DNA of 64,000 nucleotides from an uncultured Mucilaginibacter sp. Lineage in GTDB: Bacteria > Bacteroidota > Bacteroidia > Sphingobacteriales > Sphingobacteriaceae. Of the stretch, positions 39,123 to 49,301 are shown one piece after another; the stretch's first letter is position 1; each line of letters starts with the position of its first letter. The notes below the pieces were generated by a model. That model saw only the letters and a list, made by a program, of their open reading frames with translations, did not search any database and was not told where the DNA came from. The position numbers were made by a program, and so were the translations under genes. The stretch spans positions 1 to 64,000 of the forward strand of contig CAIPFE010000030.1 in NCBI GenBank assembly GCA_903864275.1, written 5' to 3'.

Positions 39123-41525
39123 ATGATAAAGAACTATTTTAAAATCGCATGGCGTAATTTATGGCGGCATAAACGGATGACGATGATCAACGTGGCCGGG
39201 CTTGGTATAGGTATGGCCGCCACCGTGCTCATTGTTTTGTGGGTACAAAACGAATTGAGTTTTGATAAAGGTCAGCCGGATGTGCAAAATATCTACCGCG
39301 TTAAAACGAGCCTGGCCGTAACAAAAAACGAAACCTGGCTTTGGGAAACCTCGCCCTATGTATTAAGCAATGTTGCCTCGAAACAAATACCCGGGATAGA
39401 AGACATAACCCACCTGAAGCCGAATATTTATTCGGACCTGATCCTCCATTATAACAACAAGTTAATACCCGAAAAGAAGTCGGCGTACGTGGATGATCAA
39501 TGGTTTAAAATATTCCATTACGATTTTATTGAGGGCTCGCCGGATGCTTTTAACAAAAACCCGTTTAGCCTTATCCTTACCGCTTCGGCCGCTAAAAAAT
39601 ATTTCGGCGAACAGGACGCGGTCGGAAAGCTCTTACGGATCGATACGGTTAATTACCAGGTACAGGCAATTGTGCGAGACAATCCTGCTAATTCCAGCTT
39701 TCAATATGATGTGCTTATTCCGATCGCAGCCGAGTTAACCAATCCGGATTCGAAAAAAAATGAGCTGGAGTGGGGGAACTTTAACTATCTAACCTTCGTG
39801 AAGCTCAAACAAGGGGAAAACCCGGTATCAGTTTCCGCTAAGCTGACTGCAATACTGCTTAAGAACCGAAAAAAGGACAATACTACAAAAACGCTTTTGA
39901 CCCTGGTGAACCTAAAAGATATGCATTTTGAAAACGACCTGCAGAGTTCATCAATGATACATGGAAACCGCAGCATGGTAAATGTGTTTATGGTACTTGG
40001 CGCCTTATTACTGGTTACCGCATGTATCAACTATGTAAACCTTACAACGGCGCGCGCCAGCATGCGTTCAAAAGAAGTGAGTGTACGTAAAATTGTCGGG
40101 GCCGGCCGTGCGCACCTGTTCGGGCAGTTTATGTCGGAGTCGCTTCTGGTTAGTTTTTTAGCCCTCGGCTTTTCCCTGCTCTTAGTAGAAGCGGCTTTGC
40201 CGTGGTTTAAAACCTTTACCGGCAAAGCGCTTGAAAATCCGTTTGCATCGCCCGTTATATTGCTTATTTTAGGATTAACCCTGCTCGTTTCATTTTTGTT
40301 GAACGGCCTTTACCCGGCTGCGGTGCTTTCCTCTTTCCAGCCTTTAAATGTATTCAGGGGAAAAGCCATACTCAATTTTAAGGACGCGGCCCTTCGCCGT
40401 GTACTTGTGGTGGCGCAATTCACCATATCAGTGGTGCTTATTGTGGGCACATTGGTTATTTACACACAGCTGCAGTATATCCAAAAAATGGATCCCGGCT
40501 ATAACCGGTCCCAGGTATTGAGTTTTTCATTCCCTTACTGGACGATCCCGCACTTTGATTTTAAAAATTCAGATGCGGCACTGAATACGGTCAAACAACA
40601 GTTGAAGGACCAAACCGCTACCTCAAACGTCGCCGTGGCCGGCAGCGGGCTGGTTAATTTTGGCAACTCGAGCTCAGGAAGCTTCGATTGGGCGGGCAGG
40701 CCTAAAGATTTTAACCCGTCATTTGCACCGCTGAGCGCCGATGTTGATTTTCAAAGACTGATGGAGATAAAAATTAAGGAAGGCCGGTGGTTTACCAATA
40801 ATATCGCCGACAAAAAGGGTGTACTACTTAATGAAACTGCAGTTCAGCTGACAGGCCTTCGTGAACCGGTAGTGGGCCAGCGCTTCATTCACCAAGGTGA
40901 TACCGGCGTAATTATCGGCGTGGTTAAGGATTTTCATTACAAAAGCCTGCACGATAAAATAGGCCCTATGTGTATCTCAAACCACACTGGCGAAGGGTTC
41001 TATATCAAAGCCTCGCCCGGTAGTACAGCAGCGGCAATTGCCGCTGCCGGGAAGGTATGGAAACAATATTTCCCAGACTCGCCCTTTGTTTACGACTTTT
41101 TGGATGAAACATACAACAGCCTTTACAAAGAAGAGCAGCAATCGTCGCTGCTCATCACACTGTTTGCCGTAATAGCGATCTTTATATCCGCATTGGGTTT
41201 GCTTGGCCTTGCGGCATTCGCAGCCGAGCAGAAAGTTAAAGAAATAGGGATCAGGAAGGTATTGGGCGCCAGCATGCAGCATATTGTGCGGCTGCTTTCT
41301 GTAGATTTCATAAAGATGGTTTGTATCGCTTGCGTCGCAGCTTTCCCGCTGGCATGGTGGGCCATGAATAAATGGCTGCAAACCTTCGCCTACCGTATAA
41401 GCCTTTCATGGTGGATATTTATCGGCGCTGCCGGTATAGCGTTATTGATAGCCCTGGTAACAGTAAGTTTTCAGGCCGTAAAGGCAGCGATTGCTAACCC
41501 GGTGAATAGTCTGCGTTCGGAGTAG
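39123..41525 (+). CDS. ABC permease, MacB_PCD-FtsX twice (paralogue 16)
   Basis: This 800-residue permease pairs with the gene at 17520: first coupling helix RSKEVSVRKIVGA (near residue 315) with serine for glycine, and second helix KVKEIGIRKVLGA (near 704) starting with lysine. The first half ends FQPLNVFRG, the only copy with F-R instead of L-K. The first extracytoplasmic domain contains ETWLWETSPYVLSNV near residue 68, a tryptophan-rich stretch not seen in the others. The ATG follows an AATCGGTGTAATCA-type leader, a third leader type. It is the last gene of its run: a long inverted repeat and regulatory element copy 3 follow. Confidence 0.92.
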   Translation: MIKNYFKIAWRNLWRHKRMTMINVAGLGIGMAATVLIVLWVQNELSFDKGQPDVQNIYRVKTSLAVTKNETWLWETSPYVLSNVASKQIPGIEDITHLKPNIYSDLILHYNNKLIPEKKSAYVDDQWFKIFHYDFIEGSPDAFNKNPFSLILTASAAKKYFGEQDAVGKLLRIDTVNYQVQAIVRDNPANSSFQYDVLIPIAAELTNPDSKKNELEWGNFNYLTFVKLKQGENPVSVSAKLTAILLKNRKKDNTTKTLLTLVNLKDMHFENDLQSSSMIHGNRSMVNVFMVLGALLLVTACINYVNLTTARASMRSKEVSVRKIVGAGRAHLFGQFMSESLLVSFLALGFSLLLVEAALPWFKTFTGKALENPFASPVILLILGLTLLVSFLLNGLYPAAVLSSFQPLNVFRGKAILNFKDAALRRVLVVAQFTISVVLIVGTLVIYTQLQYIQKMDPGYNRSQVLSFSFPYWTIPHFDFKNSDAALNTVKQQLKDQTATSNVAVAGSGLVNFGNSSSGSFDWAGRPKDFNPSFAPLSADVDFQRLMEIKIKEGRWFTNNIADKKGVLLNETAVQLTGLREPVVGQRFIHQGDTGVIIGVVKDFHYKSLHDKIGPMCISNHTGEGFYIKASPGSTAAAIAAAGKVWKQYFPDSPFVYDFLDETYNSLYKEEQQSSLLITLFAVIAIFISALGLLGLAAFAAEQKVKEIGIRKVLGASMQHIVRLLSVDFIKMVCIACVAAFPLAWWAMNKWLQTFAYRISLSWWIFIGAAGIALLIALVTVSFQAVKAAIANPVNSLRSE

Positions 41526-41528
41526 TTA

Positions 41529-41621
41529 GCAGTTTTGAGTTGGCAGTTTGCACTGTTTTAATAGAATATGCCGGTTATAACCCTTATAAAATCCAACTGC
41601 AAACTGCCAACTCAAAACTGC
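41529..41621. repeat. Perfect 24-bp inverted repeat at a unit boundary
   Basis: GCAGTTTTGAGTTGGCAGTT... (41529-41552) is perfectly matched in reverse complement at 41598-41621, with 45 bases between. The arms are made of GCAGTTT/GTTGGCA units, the type seen after many permease stops. It lies between a permease stop and regulatory element copy 3. There is no T-run, so its role in termination is uncertain. Confidence 0.8.
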
Positions 41622-41637
41622 CAACTTTCCTCAAGAC

Positions 41638-41746
41638 TGTATCATAACCGTACACTCGCTGTCTCACTTACGAACACATTCGTATATGTTATTTAAAAGT
41701 AATAATTTGATTATTAACTATTTAAGTATTTGGTATGTGTTTTAAG
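41638..41746 (+). promoter_or_regulatory. Composite regulatory element, copy 3
   Basis: Dyad 1, TGTATCATAACCGTACA (41638-41654), is identical to copies 1 and 2. Dyad 2 is TGTCTCACTTACGAACA (41660-41676), 22 bp away centre to centre, and overlaps TACGAA-CACA-TTCGTA as in copy 1. TTTGGTATGTGTTTTAAG has its GG at 41732-41733, 56 bp past dyad 2 and 37 bp before the ATG at 41769. Confidence 0.65.
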
Positions 41747-41768
41747 CACTAGGTCATGAATAAGTGCT

Positions 41769-44189
41769 ATGATAAAAAACTATTTTAAGATCGCCTGGCG
41801 CAATATTATCCGTCACAAAGGGTACTCGGCCATAAATGTTTCGGGGTTAACGGTTGGTATTGCGGCGTGCCTGCTTATATTTGTAGTGGTACAGTACGAA
41901 TTAAGTTTCGATACCTTCCAGCCCGGCTATAATACCACTTACCGGGTTACCACCCAAACAAACCGCGATGCCGGCATTGAACGTACCCCAGGCGTATCAG
42001 CCCCGGCAACAGATGCTTTGCGTTTGTATTTTCCACAGGCAAAGGTTACCGGCATTGAATCCAGCTATGGCAGCCAGGTTACCGTGCCTGCTTCCACAGG
42101 AAATCCTGCAAACGATAAAAAGTTTATTGAGAACATGGGGGTGATGTTTATTGAGCCGCAATTTTTTGATATGTTCAAATCAAGCTGGCTTGCCGGGCGG
42201 CCATCGGTATTAAAAAATCCCGACATGGTTGTTATCGATAAAAGCAGCGCTACAAAATATTTTGGCGACTGGAAAAACGCCATGGGCAAAACGCTGAAGA
42301 TGGATAACGTTTTAACGCTAAAAGTGGCCGGGGTTATAAATGACGTGCCGTCAAATTCAGACCTTCCGCTAAAAGTGATCATATCCTATATTACGTGGAA
42401 AAAACATCCTAAGGAATACATTTACCGCGATAACTGGAACATGACCAGCAGCAACCACCAGATCTTTGTGGACTTTCCAACCAACGTTAACGCACAAACC
42501 GTTGAACGGCAATTTGCCAATTTTTCGGCTAAGCAGTTCAAAAACAGGACAAACGGTAAAAGAGCTTTGGTGGCCCAGCCGCTTGCAACACTTCATTTTG
42601 ATACCCGTTATGGCAATACGCTGGGCGACCACCAAACCAGCGTGGCCACGTTGCGCACGCTTTCGTTCATTGCTGTACTCATTATCATCATGGCGTCTAT
42701 CAATTTTATTAATCTCTCTACGGCACAGTCGGTAGGCAGGTCAAAAGAAGTGGGTATCCGCAAGGTGCTGGGCAGCAGCCGCGGGCAACTGATCGTCCAG
42801 GTGATAGGGGAAACAGCCATTATTGTATCACTTTCCGTCGTACTTGCGGTTGCCGTAGCCGAAATCGCGCTGCCGTACCTTAAAAACATTGCAAATGTGC
42901 CTGATAATATCGGCCTTTTTAACGGAGGCACAATTGTGTTCCTCGCCGCATTAACCGTTACAATTGTTATACTATCCGGCATTTATCCGGCCCTGGTAGT
43001 TTCGGGCTTTAAACCGGTCATCGCATTAAAAAACAAGATCAGTGCGGCGTCTATCGGTGGCATACCATTGCGCAGGACATTGGTTGTCGCCCAGTTTGCT
43101 ATATCACAGCTGCTTATCATCGGTACGGTTATCGCTGTGAAGCAAATGAATTTTGTTAACAATGCTGATCTTGGTTTTGATAAAGAGGCGGTCTTGATCG
43201 CGCCCGGCTCAAACGACAGCGTTAGCTTGCGCAAAATGCAGGCCTTTAAACATCAGCTGCTGCAGTTGCCCGGCGTTTTATCAGCCAGCTTCTCGTCTGA
43301 CGCCCCATCGTCCGACAACAACAGCTCAACCAACTTTTACTTCGAACATTCAAAAAAAGATCCCGGCTTCGACCTCTTCCTGAAAGTAGCGGACGCCGAC
43401 TATTTTAAAACCTTTGGGCTGCATTTTGTTGCCGGAAAGGGCTATGAGCAGGCCGACACCATGCGGCAGGCGGTGATCAATCAGACACTAATGCAAAAAC
43501 TGGGCATCAAGCGGCCCGAAGATGCCTTAGGTAAAACTATAAGCCTTGGGGGCGGCTCATGGGCTTCGATCACCGGCGTGGTGGAAGATTTTAAAACAAA
43601 CTCCTTGCGGGAAACCGTGAAACCGATAGTTATTTATCCCCAAAAAGCGTTTGAGTCAAACGTAGCCGTAAAAATTCAAACCAAAAGTTTATCTGAAACA
43701 GCCGCAGCAGTGCAAAAGCTTTGGGAGAGCACCTATCCTGAATATGCCTACAGCGGCTATTTCCTGGACGACAATATCGCTAAATTTTACAGCCAGGAAA
43801 ACCAGCTGGCCCTGGTTTACAAAATATTTGCCATGATCGCCATTTTTATATCCTGCCTTGGTTTATATGGACTGGTAAGCTTTATGGCCGTGCAAAGAAC
43901 AAAAGAAGTAGGCATCCGCAAAGTGCTAGGCGCTTCGGTAAGCAGCATCGTATTTTTGTTTTCAAAAGAGTTTATGGTATTGATAGCCATATCCTTTGTA
44001 ATAGCTATGCCCGCAGCCTGGTATATTATGAACGGCTGGCTGCAAAATTTCGCGTATCGCATAACCATCAGCGCCTGGATATTTTTAGTAGCTATTGCGA
44101 TGTCTATTATAATTGCCTGGTTAACCGTTGGCTATAAAGCCATAAGGGCGGCTTTGGTTAACCCGGTGAAGAGTCTTAGAAGTGAGTAG
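41769..44189 (+). CDS. ABC permease, MacB_PCD-FtsX twice (paralogue 17)
   Basis: This 806-residue permease heads the run of four permeases behind element copy 3. It is an 'AQ' member with MASINFINLSTAQSVG in segment 2 (serine for the usual cysteine) and the GLYGLVSFMAVQ motif in segment 6, grouping it with the genes at 7502 and 31500. The coupling helices are RSKEVGIRKVLGS near residue 324 and RTKEVGIRKVLGA near 710. The first half ends FKPVIALKN and the tail NPVKSLRSE. Its start region (IIRHKGYSAINVSGLTVGIAACLLI) resembles that at 31500, supporting a common origin even though five other copies lie between the relatives. Confidence 0.92.
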   Translation: MIKNYFKIAWRNIIRHKGYSAINVSGLTVGIAACLLIFVVVQYELSFDTFQPGYNTTYRVTTQTNRDAGIERTPGVSAPATDALRLYFPQAKVTGIESSYGSQVTVPASTGNPANDKKFIENMGVMFIEPQFFDMFKSSWLAGRPSVLKNPDMVVIDKSSATKYFGDWKNAMGKTLKMDNVLTLKVAGVINDVPSNSDLPLKVIISYITWKKHPKEYIYRDNWNMTSSNHQIFVDFPTNVNAQTVERQFANFSAKQFKNRTNGKRALVAQPLATLHFDTRYGNTLGDHQTSVATLRTLSFIAVLIIIMASINFINLSTAQSVGRSKEVGIRKVLGSSRGQLIVQVIGETAIIVSLSVVLAVAVAEIALPYLKNIANVPDNIGLFNGGTIVFLAALTVTIVILSGIYPALVVSGFKPVIALKNKISAASIGGIPLRRTLVVAQFAISQLLIIGTVIAVKQMNFVNNADLGFDKEAVLIAPGSNDSVSLRKMQAFKHQLLQLPGVLSASFSSDAPSSDNNSSTNFYFEHSKKDPGFDLFLKVADADYFKTFGLHFVAGKGYEQADTMRQAVINQTLMQKLGIKRPEDALGKTISLGGGSWASITGVVEDFKTNSLRETVKPIVIYPQKAFESNVAVKIQTKSLSETAAAVQKLWESTYPEYAYSGYFLDDNIAKFYSQENQLALVYKIFAMIAIFISCLGLYGLVSFMAVQRTKEVGIRKVLGASVSSIVFLFSKEFMVLIAISFVIAMPAAWYIMNGWLQNFAYRITISAWIFLVAIAMSIIIAWLTVGYKAIRAALVNPVKSLRSE

Positions 44190-44238
44190 GCAGTAATAGT
44201 GGCAGTAGCAGTAAAAGTAGTAGCAGTTAGAAGGAACA

Positions 44239-44291
44239 TAATCAATAATTCAATAATTCAATAATTCGCTAATTCACCAATTCAATAATTA
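44239..44291. repeat. TAATTCA-type heptamer leader, longest copy
   Basis: About 53 bases of AATAATTC/TAATTCACCAATTCA quasi-repeats lie directly before the ATG at 44296. It belongs to the class A leaders described for 12339-12388. Confidence 0.7.
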
Positions 44292-44295
44292 CTCC

Positions 44296-46662
44296 ATGAT
44301 AAAGAACTACATTAAAACCACCCTCCGCAGCCTGTTAAAAAACAGGAGCTACAGCTTTTTAAATATTGCCGGGCTGGCAATTGGCATCACCTGCGCGTCG
44401 CTCATATTTTTATGGGTGCAGGATGAGTTGACCTACAACCACAACTTTGCCAAGCGCGATGTGCTGTATAAGGTTTATGAAAACCAAACCTATAATGGCA
44501 AAACCAGCACCTTTTTCGGTACGCCGGGGCCGATGGCCAAGGCGATGAAAGCTGAAATACCCGGCATAAAAAATGTGGCCAGGCTGACCGGTGACGGCGA
44601 TCAGGCCTTGTTTGCGCTGGGAGAGAAGGCAATAACCGAAAAAGGAAACTGGGCCGATCCTGAAGTATTTTCGATGCTGCAACTGCCGTTCGAAAAGGGC
44701 AAGCCCTCAAACGCTTTCGCGCAGCTTAAGTCGGTAGTGATCAGCGAAAAAATGGCCCAAAAGTTTTTCGGCGATGCTGACCCCATAGGCAAAACGCTGA
44801 AGATGAATAATACTGAAGACTATACGGTTTCGGGCGTTTTTAAAGACCTGCCTCAGAACTCTACCTACCAGTTCCAGTGGCTCATCCCGATGGCAAATAT
44901 CGACCATAAACAACCCTGGATGACCATTTGGGGTGCTAACTGGTGCCGCACACTTGTTGAGCTTGAACCAAATGCTGATTTAGCGGCCATTAACCAAAAA
45001 TTGGCTAAGTATATCGCCTCGAAAACAAAGGCCACAAATACAACCCAATGTTTCCTTTTCGCAATGAACGACTGGAACCTGCACAACAGTTTCACTGATG
45101 GAAAAATGGCTGGCGGCAGGATACAATATGTAAAGATCTTCTCTTTTATCGCCTGGATCATCCTGCTGATTGCCTGTATCAACTTTATGAACTTGTCAAC
45201 CGCCCGGTCTGAACAGCGGGCCAAAGAGGTAGGTGTGCGCAAAGTAATGGGCGCAGGCAAAGGCAAGTTGATAGGGCAGTTTATCGGCGAGGCGGTGATT
45301 ATGTCGTTCATATCGGTTTTAGTAGCTGTGGGATTGATTTACCTGGCCATGCCATCGTTTAATAACCTCGTGCAAAAGGAGCTTTCGGTCGATATTTTTG
45401 ACCCTTCACACCTTTTATATTTAATTTCAATAAGTCTTGTAACAGGTTTATTAGCAGGTAGTTATCCTGCATTTTATTTATCTTCGTTTAACCCGATAAG
45501 TGTTCTTAAAAACATCAAAATAAAATCAAGCGCAGGTTCGGGCTTCATCAGGCAAAGTTTGGTGGTAATGCAATTTTCGGTGTCCATTATCCTCATCATC
45601 GGCACGGTTATCATTTACCAGCAAATTCAACACATAAAAAACCGTGGTCTCGGCTATGATAAGGACAACCTGGTTTATCTGAATTTACAGGGCGACCAGG
45701 CCGACCATTTTACACCGGTTTATAACGACCTGATGCGATCAGGATTGGTCGAAAATGCTGCTTTAAGCGATAATACGGTATTGGGGATAGGCAGCAATAA
45801 CGACAATTACTCATGGGATGGTAAGGATGCTTCAAAAAACCCGCTCATCTCCTGGCAAAATGTAAGTCCGCAGTTTGTTTCCACAATGGGCTTAAAGCTT
45901 GCCGCCGGGCACGATTTTAATACGGATTCGAAGATTGACAGCTCCAATGTGATCATCAACGAGGCGTTCGCCAAACAAATGGGCAAAGAAGGCAGGGTTG
46001 GCGGGATCCTTCGCGAGGGCGGTACAAGGCCCTTGCAGGTGATCGGTATCCTGAAAGATTATTTATATAATGATATGTACGGTATGGCGGCGCCACTGGT
46101 GTTATACAACCATCCCTCGGGAACCGGTGTTTTAACCATCCGCTTTAAACCGGGTGCAGATATCCAGGACGCGCTTACCAAAGCGGGCGCCATCTTTAAA
46201 ACAGACTACCCGGGTTACCCGTTTGAATACCAATTTATCGACACGGACTTCGAGCAAATATTTAAAACAGAAATCCTAACAGGCACATTAGCAGGCGTTT
46301 TTGCATCGCTCGCCATTTTTATATCCTGTTTAGGATTATTCGGATTAGCCGCATATACCGCTGAACGCCGGATAAAAGAGATAGGTATCCGCAAGGTGCT
46401 TGGCGCATCTGTATCCGGGCTTGCCGGTTTATTATCAAAGGACTTTCTAAAACTGGTTGGCATATCGTGCCTCATAGCTTTTCCTTTTGCATTTTGGGGT
46501 GTAAATAACTGGCTGCAAAGCTACCAGTACAGGGTATCTATCAATTGGTGGGTATTTGCTTTAGCAGGCATAACTGCGTTGGTAATTGCGCTTGCTACCG
46601 TAAGTTTCCAGGCAATAAAAGCAGCGTTGATGAACCCGGTGAAAAGTTTGAGAAGCGAGTAG
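44296..46662 (+). CDS. ABC permease, MacB_PCD-FtsX twice (paralogue 18)
   Basis: This 788-residue permease and the next gene (46811) are adjacent sisters. Both start with TxRSLLKNxSYxFLNIxGLAIGI, share YTAERRIKEIGIRKVLGASV near the second coupling helix (about residue 692), and have AGLLSKxFLxLVGISCL and NWLQSYxYRVSIxWW near the end. The first coupling helix is RAKEVGVRKVMGA near residue 308. The extracytoplasmic motif before segment 2 is NLHNSFTDGKMAGGR. The first half ends FNPISVLKN. The last membrane segments include FPFAFWGVNNWL, where most paralogues have AWWxMxxWL. Confidence 0.92.
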   Translation: MIKNYIKTTLRSLLKNRSYSFLNIAGLAIGITCASLIFLWVQDELTYNHNFAKRDVLYKVYENQTYNGKTSTFFGTPGPMAKAMKAEIPGIKNVARLTGDGDQALFALGEKAITEKGNWADPEVFSMLQLPFEKGKPSNAFAQLKSVVISEKMAQKFFGDADPIGKTLKMNNTEDYTVSGVFKDLPQNSTYQFQWLIPMANIDHKQPWMTIWGANWCRTLVELEPNADLAAINQKLAKYIASKTKATNTTQCFLFAMNDWNLHNSFTDGKMAGGRIQYVKIFSFIAWIILLIACINFMNLSTARSEQRAKEVGVRKVMGAGKGKLIGQFIGEAVIMSFISVLVAVGLIYLAMPSFNNLVQKELSVDIFDPSHLLYLISISLVTGLLAGSYPAFYLSSFNPISVLKNIKIKSSAGSGFIRQSLVVMQFSVSIILIIGTVIIYQQIQHIKNRGLGYDKDNLVYLNLQGDQADHFTPVYNDLMRSGLVENAALSDNTVLGIGSNNDNYSWDGKDASKNPLISWQNVSPQFVSTMGLKLAAGHDFNTDSKIDSSNVIINEAFAKQMGKEGRVGGILREGGTRPLQVIGILKDYLYNDMYGMAAPLVLYNHPSGTGVLTIRFKPGADIQDALTKAGAIFKTDYPGYPFEYQFIDTDFEQIFKTEILTGTLAGVFASLAIFISCLGLFGLAAYTAERRIKEIGIRKVLGASVSGLAGLLSKDFLKLVGISCLIAFPFAFWGVNNWLQSYQYRVSINWWVFALAGITALVIALATVSFQAIKAALMNPVKSLRSE

Positions 46663-46770
46663 AGCCCCCACCTAAATCCTCCCCCGGTTGGGGAGGACTT
46701 AAGAAGGAAGATCGTTTAGCCTAATGGACTATCAAAAGTCTCCCCAACCGGGGGAGATTTAGAGGGGGCT
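46663..46770. repeat. Long imperfect inverted repeat of the CTCCCC/GGGGAG element
   Basis: The left arm (46663-46700, AGCCCCCACCTAAATC...) and right arm (46736-46770, ending AGATTTAGAGGGGGCT) are near-complementary over about 35 bases, separated by 35 bases. The right arm is identical to 14812-14846. The left arm starts right at the end of the permease stop codon. CTTAACCCGCC and an AATGAAC leader follow. Confidence 0.8.
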
Positions 46771-46810
46771 TAACCCGCCGATACCAATGAACTAATGAAT
46801 CAGTGAACTA

Positions 46811-49216
46811 ATGAACACTATCAAAACCACCTTCCGGAGCTTGTTAAAAAACAAGTCGTACGGTTTTCTGAATATTGGCGGCTTAGCTATTGGCATAGCC
46901 TGCGCGGGCCTTATTTTCTTATGGGTCGGCGATGAGATGACATACGACGGTAGCAACGTCAAAAAAGACAGGCTTTGTTCGGTGCAGGTGAATGTCGGTT
47001 ACGGTGGAAATCTTTTCACGATGGGTTCAACGCCTCGTATAATGGCAGCCACTATAAAATCCGAAATACCTGGCATTGTAAATACCTGCCGGGTATCTGT
47101 TGAGGGTGACAACACTTTGTGCGGTTTTGGTGGAAAATTGATGTATGCATCAGGCAAATATGCCGACCCCTCTATATTCAACATGTTTACTATGCCTTTC
47201 ATTCAAGGCAATGCCGCCAATGCCTTCTCTCAGCTGCGTAGCATTGTCCTTACAGAGAAAACAGCTGATAAATTTTTTGGCAACAGTCACGACGGTTATC
47301 ATGATGTGATTGGTAAGATAGTAAGATTAGATAACAAGCAGGATTATGTAGTTACAGGAATTTTACAGGATCTGCCCGAAAACTCCACTTTACAATTTGA
47401 ATGGTTAGCTCCTTACGATGCTTATATGCAGGAACATATCAAGGTATATGGAAAAGGAGACCTGACCAGTTGGGAAAGTTTCGGGCCTGCAACCTATGTT
47501 GAATTAGCATCATCGGCTGATCCCGTTGCCGTCAATAAAGAACTCTACAATTTTATTCATCTTAAAGATACAAAGGAAGCAAATACGGCATTCCTGTTCC
47601 CAATGCGCGACTGGCACCTTTACAGCGAATTTGCCAATGGTAAACAAACCGGTGGCGGACAGATCAAGCAAGTGCATTTACTTTCGCTGATAGCATGGAT
47701 CATTTTGTTTATAGCATGTATCAACTTTATGAACCTGGCTACTGCACGCAGTGAAAAGCGGGCAAAGGAGATCGGCGTTCGAAAAGTACTTGGCGCCCGG
47801 AGGCAGAAACTTATTATCCAATTTATTGGCGAAGCTTTGTTGCTGTCGGCGGTCGCCGGTGTTTTTGCAATAGTTCTCATATTTTTTTCTTTGCCTGCAT
47901 TTAACGCACTTGTTCATAAAGATCTTTCGGTGCAATTGAATAACCCTGTTCAAATTTCAGGGTTGTTGGCTATTATCCTGATATGTGGTTTGGTTGCCGG
48001 CAGTTACCCTGCACTTTATTTATCGTCGTTTAGCCCGGTTAAAGTACTAAAAGGGCTAAGGATAAAAACCGGCAGCGCGACGGCGATCAGGAAGGGATTG
48101 GTAGTGCTGCAGTTTACCGTTTCTGTGGTATTTATTATCAGCACTACCGTTATTTATATGCAGGTACAGCATGTTAAAAGCAGGAACATTGGGTTTAACA
48201 AGGATAACCTGGTGGAAATAAATATGCAGCACGGTATTGTAAAGGATTTCCCTGCGATAAAGGAGGACCTCATAAGAACAGGCGTAGTTGAAAACGCGGC
48301 CCTGGCAGACCATACAACGATATACGACGGAAATACTGATGACAGGTTCACATGGCAGGGAAAGTTGCCGGATAGTAAGGTCGGGATTGCTGAGAGGGCC
48401 GTGAGCCCGGAATTCATTTCTACTTATGGGCTGCATATTATAAAGGGCCGCGATTTTATCGGAAACTCTTTTGCCGATAGTTCCAATATCATTATTACCC
48501 GATCGCTCGCAAAACTGATCAGCAAAGACAGCCCGATAGGGCAGGTGATAACTTTGCCTGATCAGACCGCAAAGAATTTTACCGTGACAGGAGTTGTCAA
48601 CGATTATACCTATGGCGACGCGTACCGCACACCGGGTCCGGTGATATTCTTTTGCAGGCCGCCCCTGGCATTTGATGATAATTTAATATATGTGCGTATC
48701 AAAGCAGGCCATAACTCACAGCAAACCCTATCAGTAATAGGGGATGTGATTAAGAAGGATAATCCAGCCTTTCCTTTTCAGTATAAATTTGTCGACGAGC
48801 AATTCAACGCCATGTTCTCCGGCGAAGTGCTGATGAGTAAATTATCAACCTTGTTTGCCGTGCTGGCGGTATTTATTTCCTGCCTCGGGTTGTTCAGCCT
48901 GGCGGCATACACTGCCGAAAGACGAATTAAAGAAATAGGTATACGTAAAGTGCTTGGCGCAAGCGTGCCGGGCCTTGCCGGTTTATTATCAAAGGAATTC
49001 CTTCAATTGGTTGGTATTTCATGCCTGGTGGCATTTCCCTCGGCGTGGTGGATGATGCATAACTGGCTGCAAAGCTATGAGTACCGGGTAAGCATTCACT
49101 GGTGGATATTTGCTTTAGCAGGCATAACCGCACTATTTATTGCTGTTGCCACAATCAGCTTCCAGGCAATAAAAGCTGCGTTGATGAACCCGGTTAAAAG
49201 TTTGAGGTCGGAGTAG
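46811..49216 (+). CDS. ABC permease, MacB_PCD-FtsX twice (paralogue 19)
   Basis: This 801-residue adjacent sister of the gene at 44296 has an altered N-terminus: MNT-IKTTFRSLLKN against MIKNY-IKTTLRSLLKN in the sister. The ATG and AAC codons come from the last AATGAAC unit of the spacer, so a small deletion seems to have fused the leader repeat to codon 6 or so. This is the only copy without a MIxNY-type start. The coupling helices are RAKEIGVRKVLGA near residue 317 and RIKEIGIRKVLGA near 705. The motif before segment 2 is HLYSEFANGKQTGGG. The first half ends FSPVKVLKG. Segment 6 reads CLGLFSLAAYTAERR, with serine for the usual glycine. Confidence 0.92.
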   Translation: MNTIKTTFRSLLKNKSYGFLNIGGLAIGIACAGLIFLWVGDEMTYDGSNVKKDRLCSVQVNVGYGGNLFTMGSTPRIMAATIKSEIPGIVNTCRVSVEGDNTLCGFGGKLMYASGKYADPSIFNMFTMPFIQGNAANAFSQLRSIVLTEKTADKFFGNSHDGYHDVIGKIVRLDNKQDYVVTGILQDLPENSTLQFEWLAPYDAYMQEHIKVYGKGDLTSWESFGPATYVELASSADPVAVNKELYNFIHLKDTKEANTAFLFPMRDWHLYSEFANGKQTGGGQIKQVHLLSLIAWIILFIACINFMNLATARSEKRAKEIGVRKVLGARRQKLIIQFIGEALLLSAVAGVFAIVLIFFSLPAFNALVHKDLSVQLNNPVQISGLLAIILICGLVAGSYPALYLSSFSPVKVLKGLRIKTGSATAIRKGLVVLQFTVSVVFIISTTVIYMQVQHVKSRNIGFNKDNLVEINMQHGIVKDFPAIKEDLIRTGVVENAALADHTTIYDGNTDDRFTWQGKLPDSKVGIAERAVSPEFISTYGLHIIKGRDFIGNSFADSSNIIITRSLAKLISKDSPIGQVITLPDQTAKNFTVTGVVNDYTYGDAYRTPGPVIFFCRPPLAFDDNLIYVRIKAGHNSQQTLSVIGDVIKKDNPAFPFQYKFVDEQFNAMFSGEVLMSKLSTLFAVLAVFISCLGLFSLAAYTAERRIKEIGIRKVLGASVPGLAGLLSKEFLQLVGISCLVAFPSAWWMMHNWLQSYEYRVSIHWWIFALAGITALFIAVATISFQAIKAALMNPVKSLRSE

Positions 49217-49301
49217 CAGTGGCAGTTTGTAGTAGCAGAGGGTACTGGCAGTTAGTAATAAAGAAGTGTTAAATCATTAATTCACTGATTCAATAATTAA
49301 A

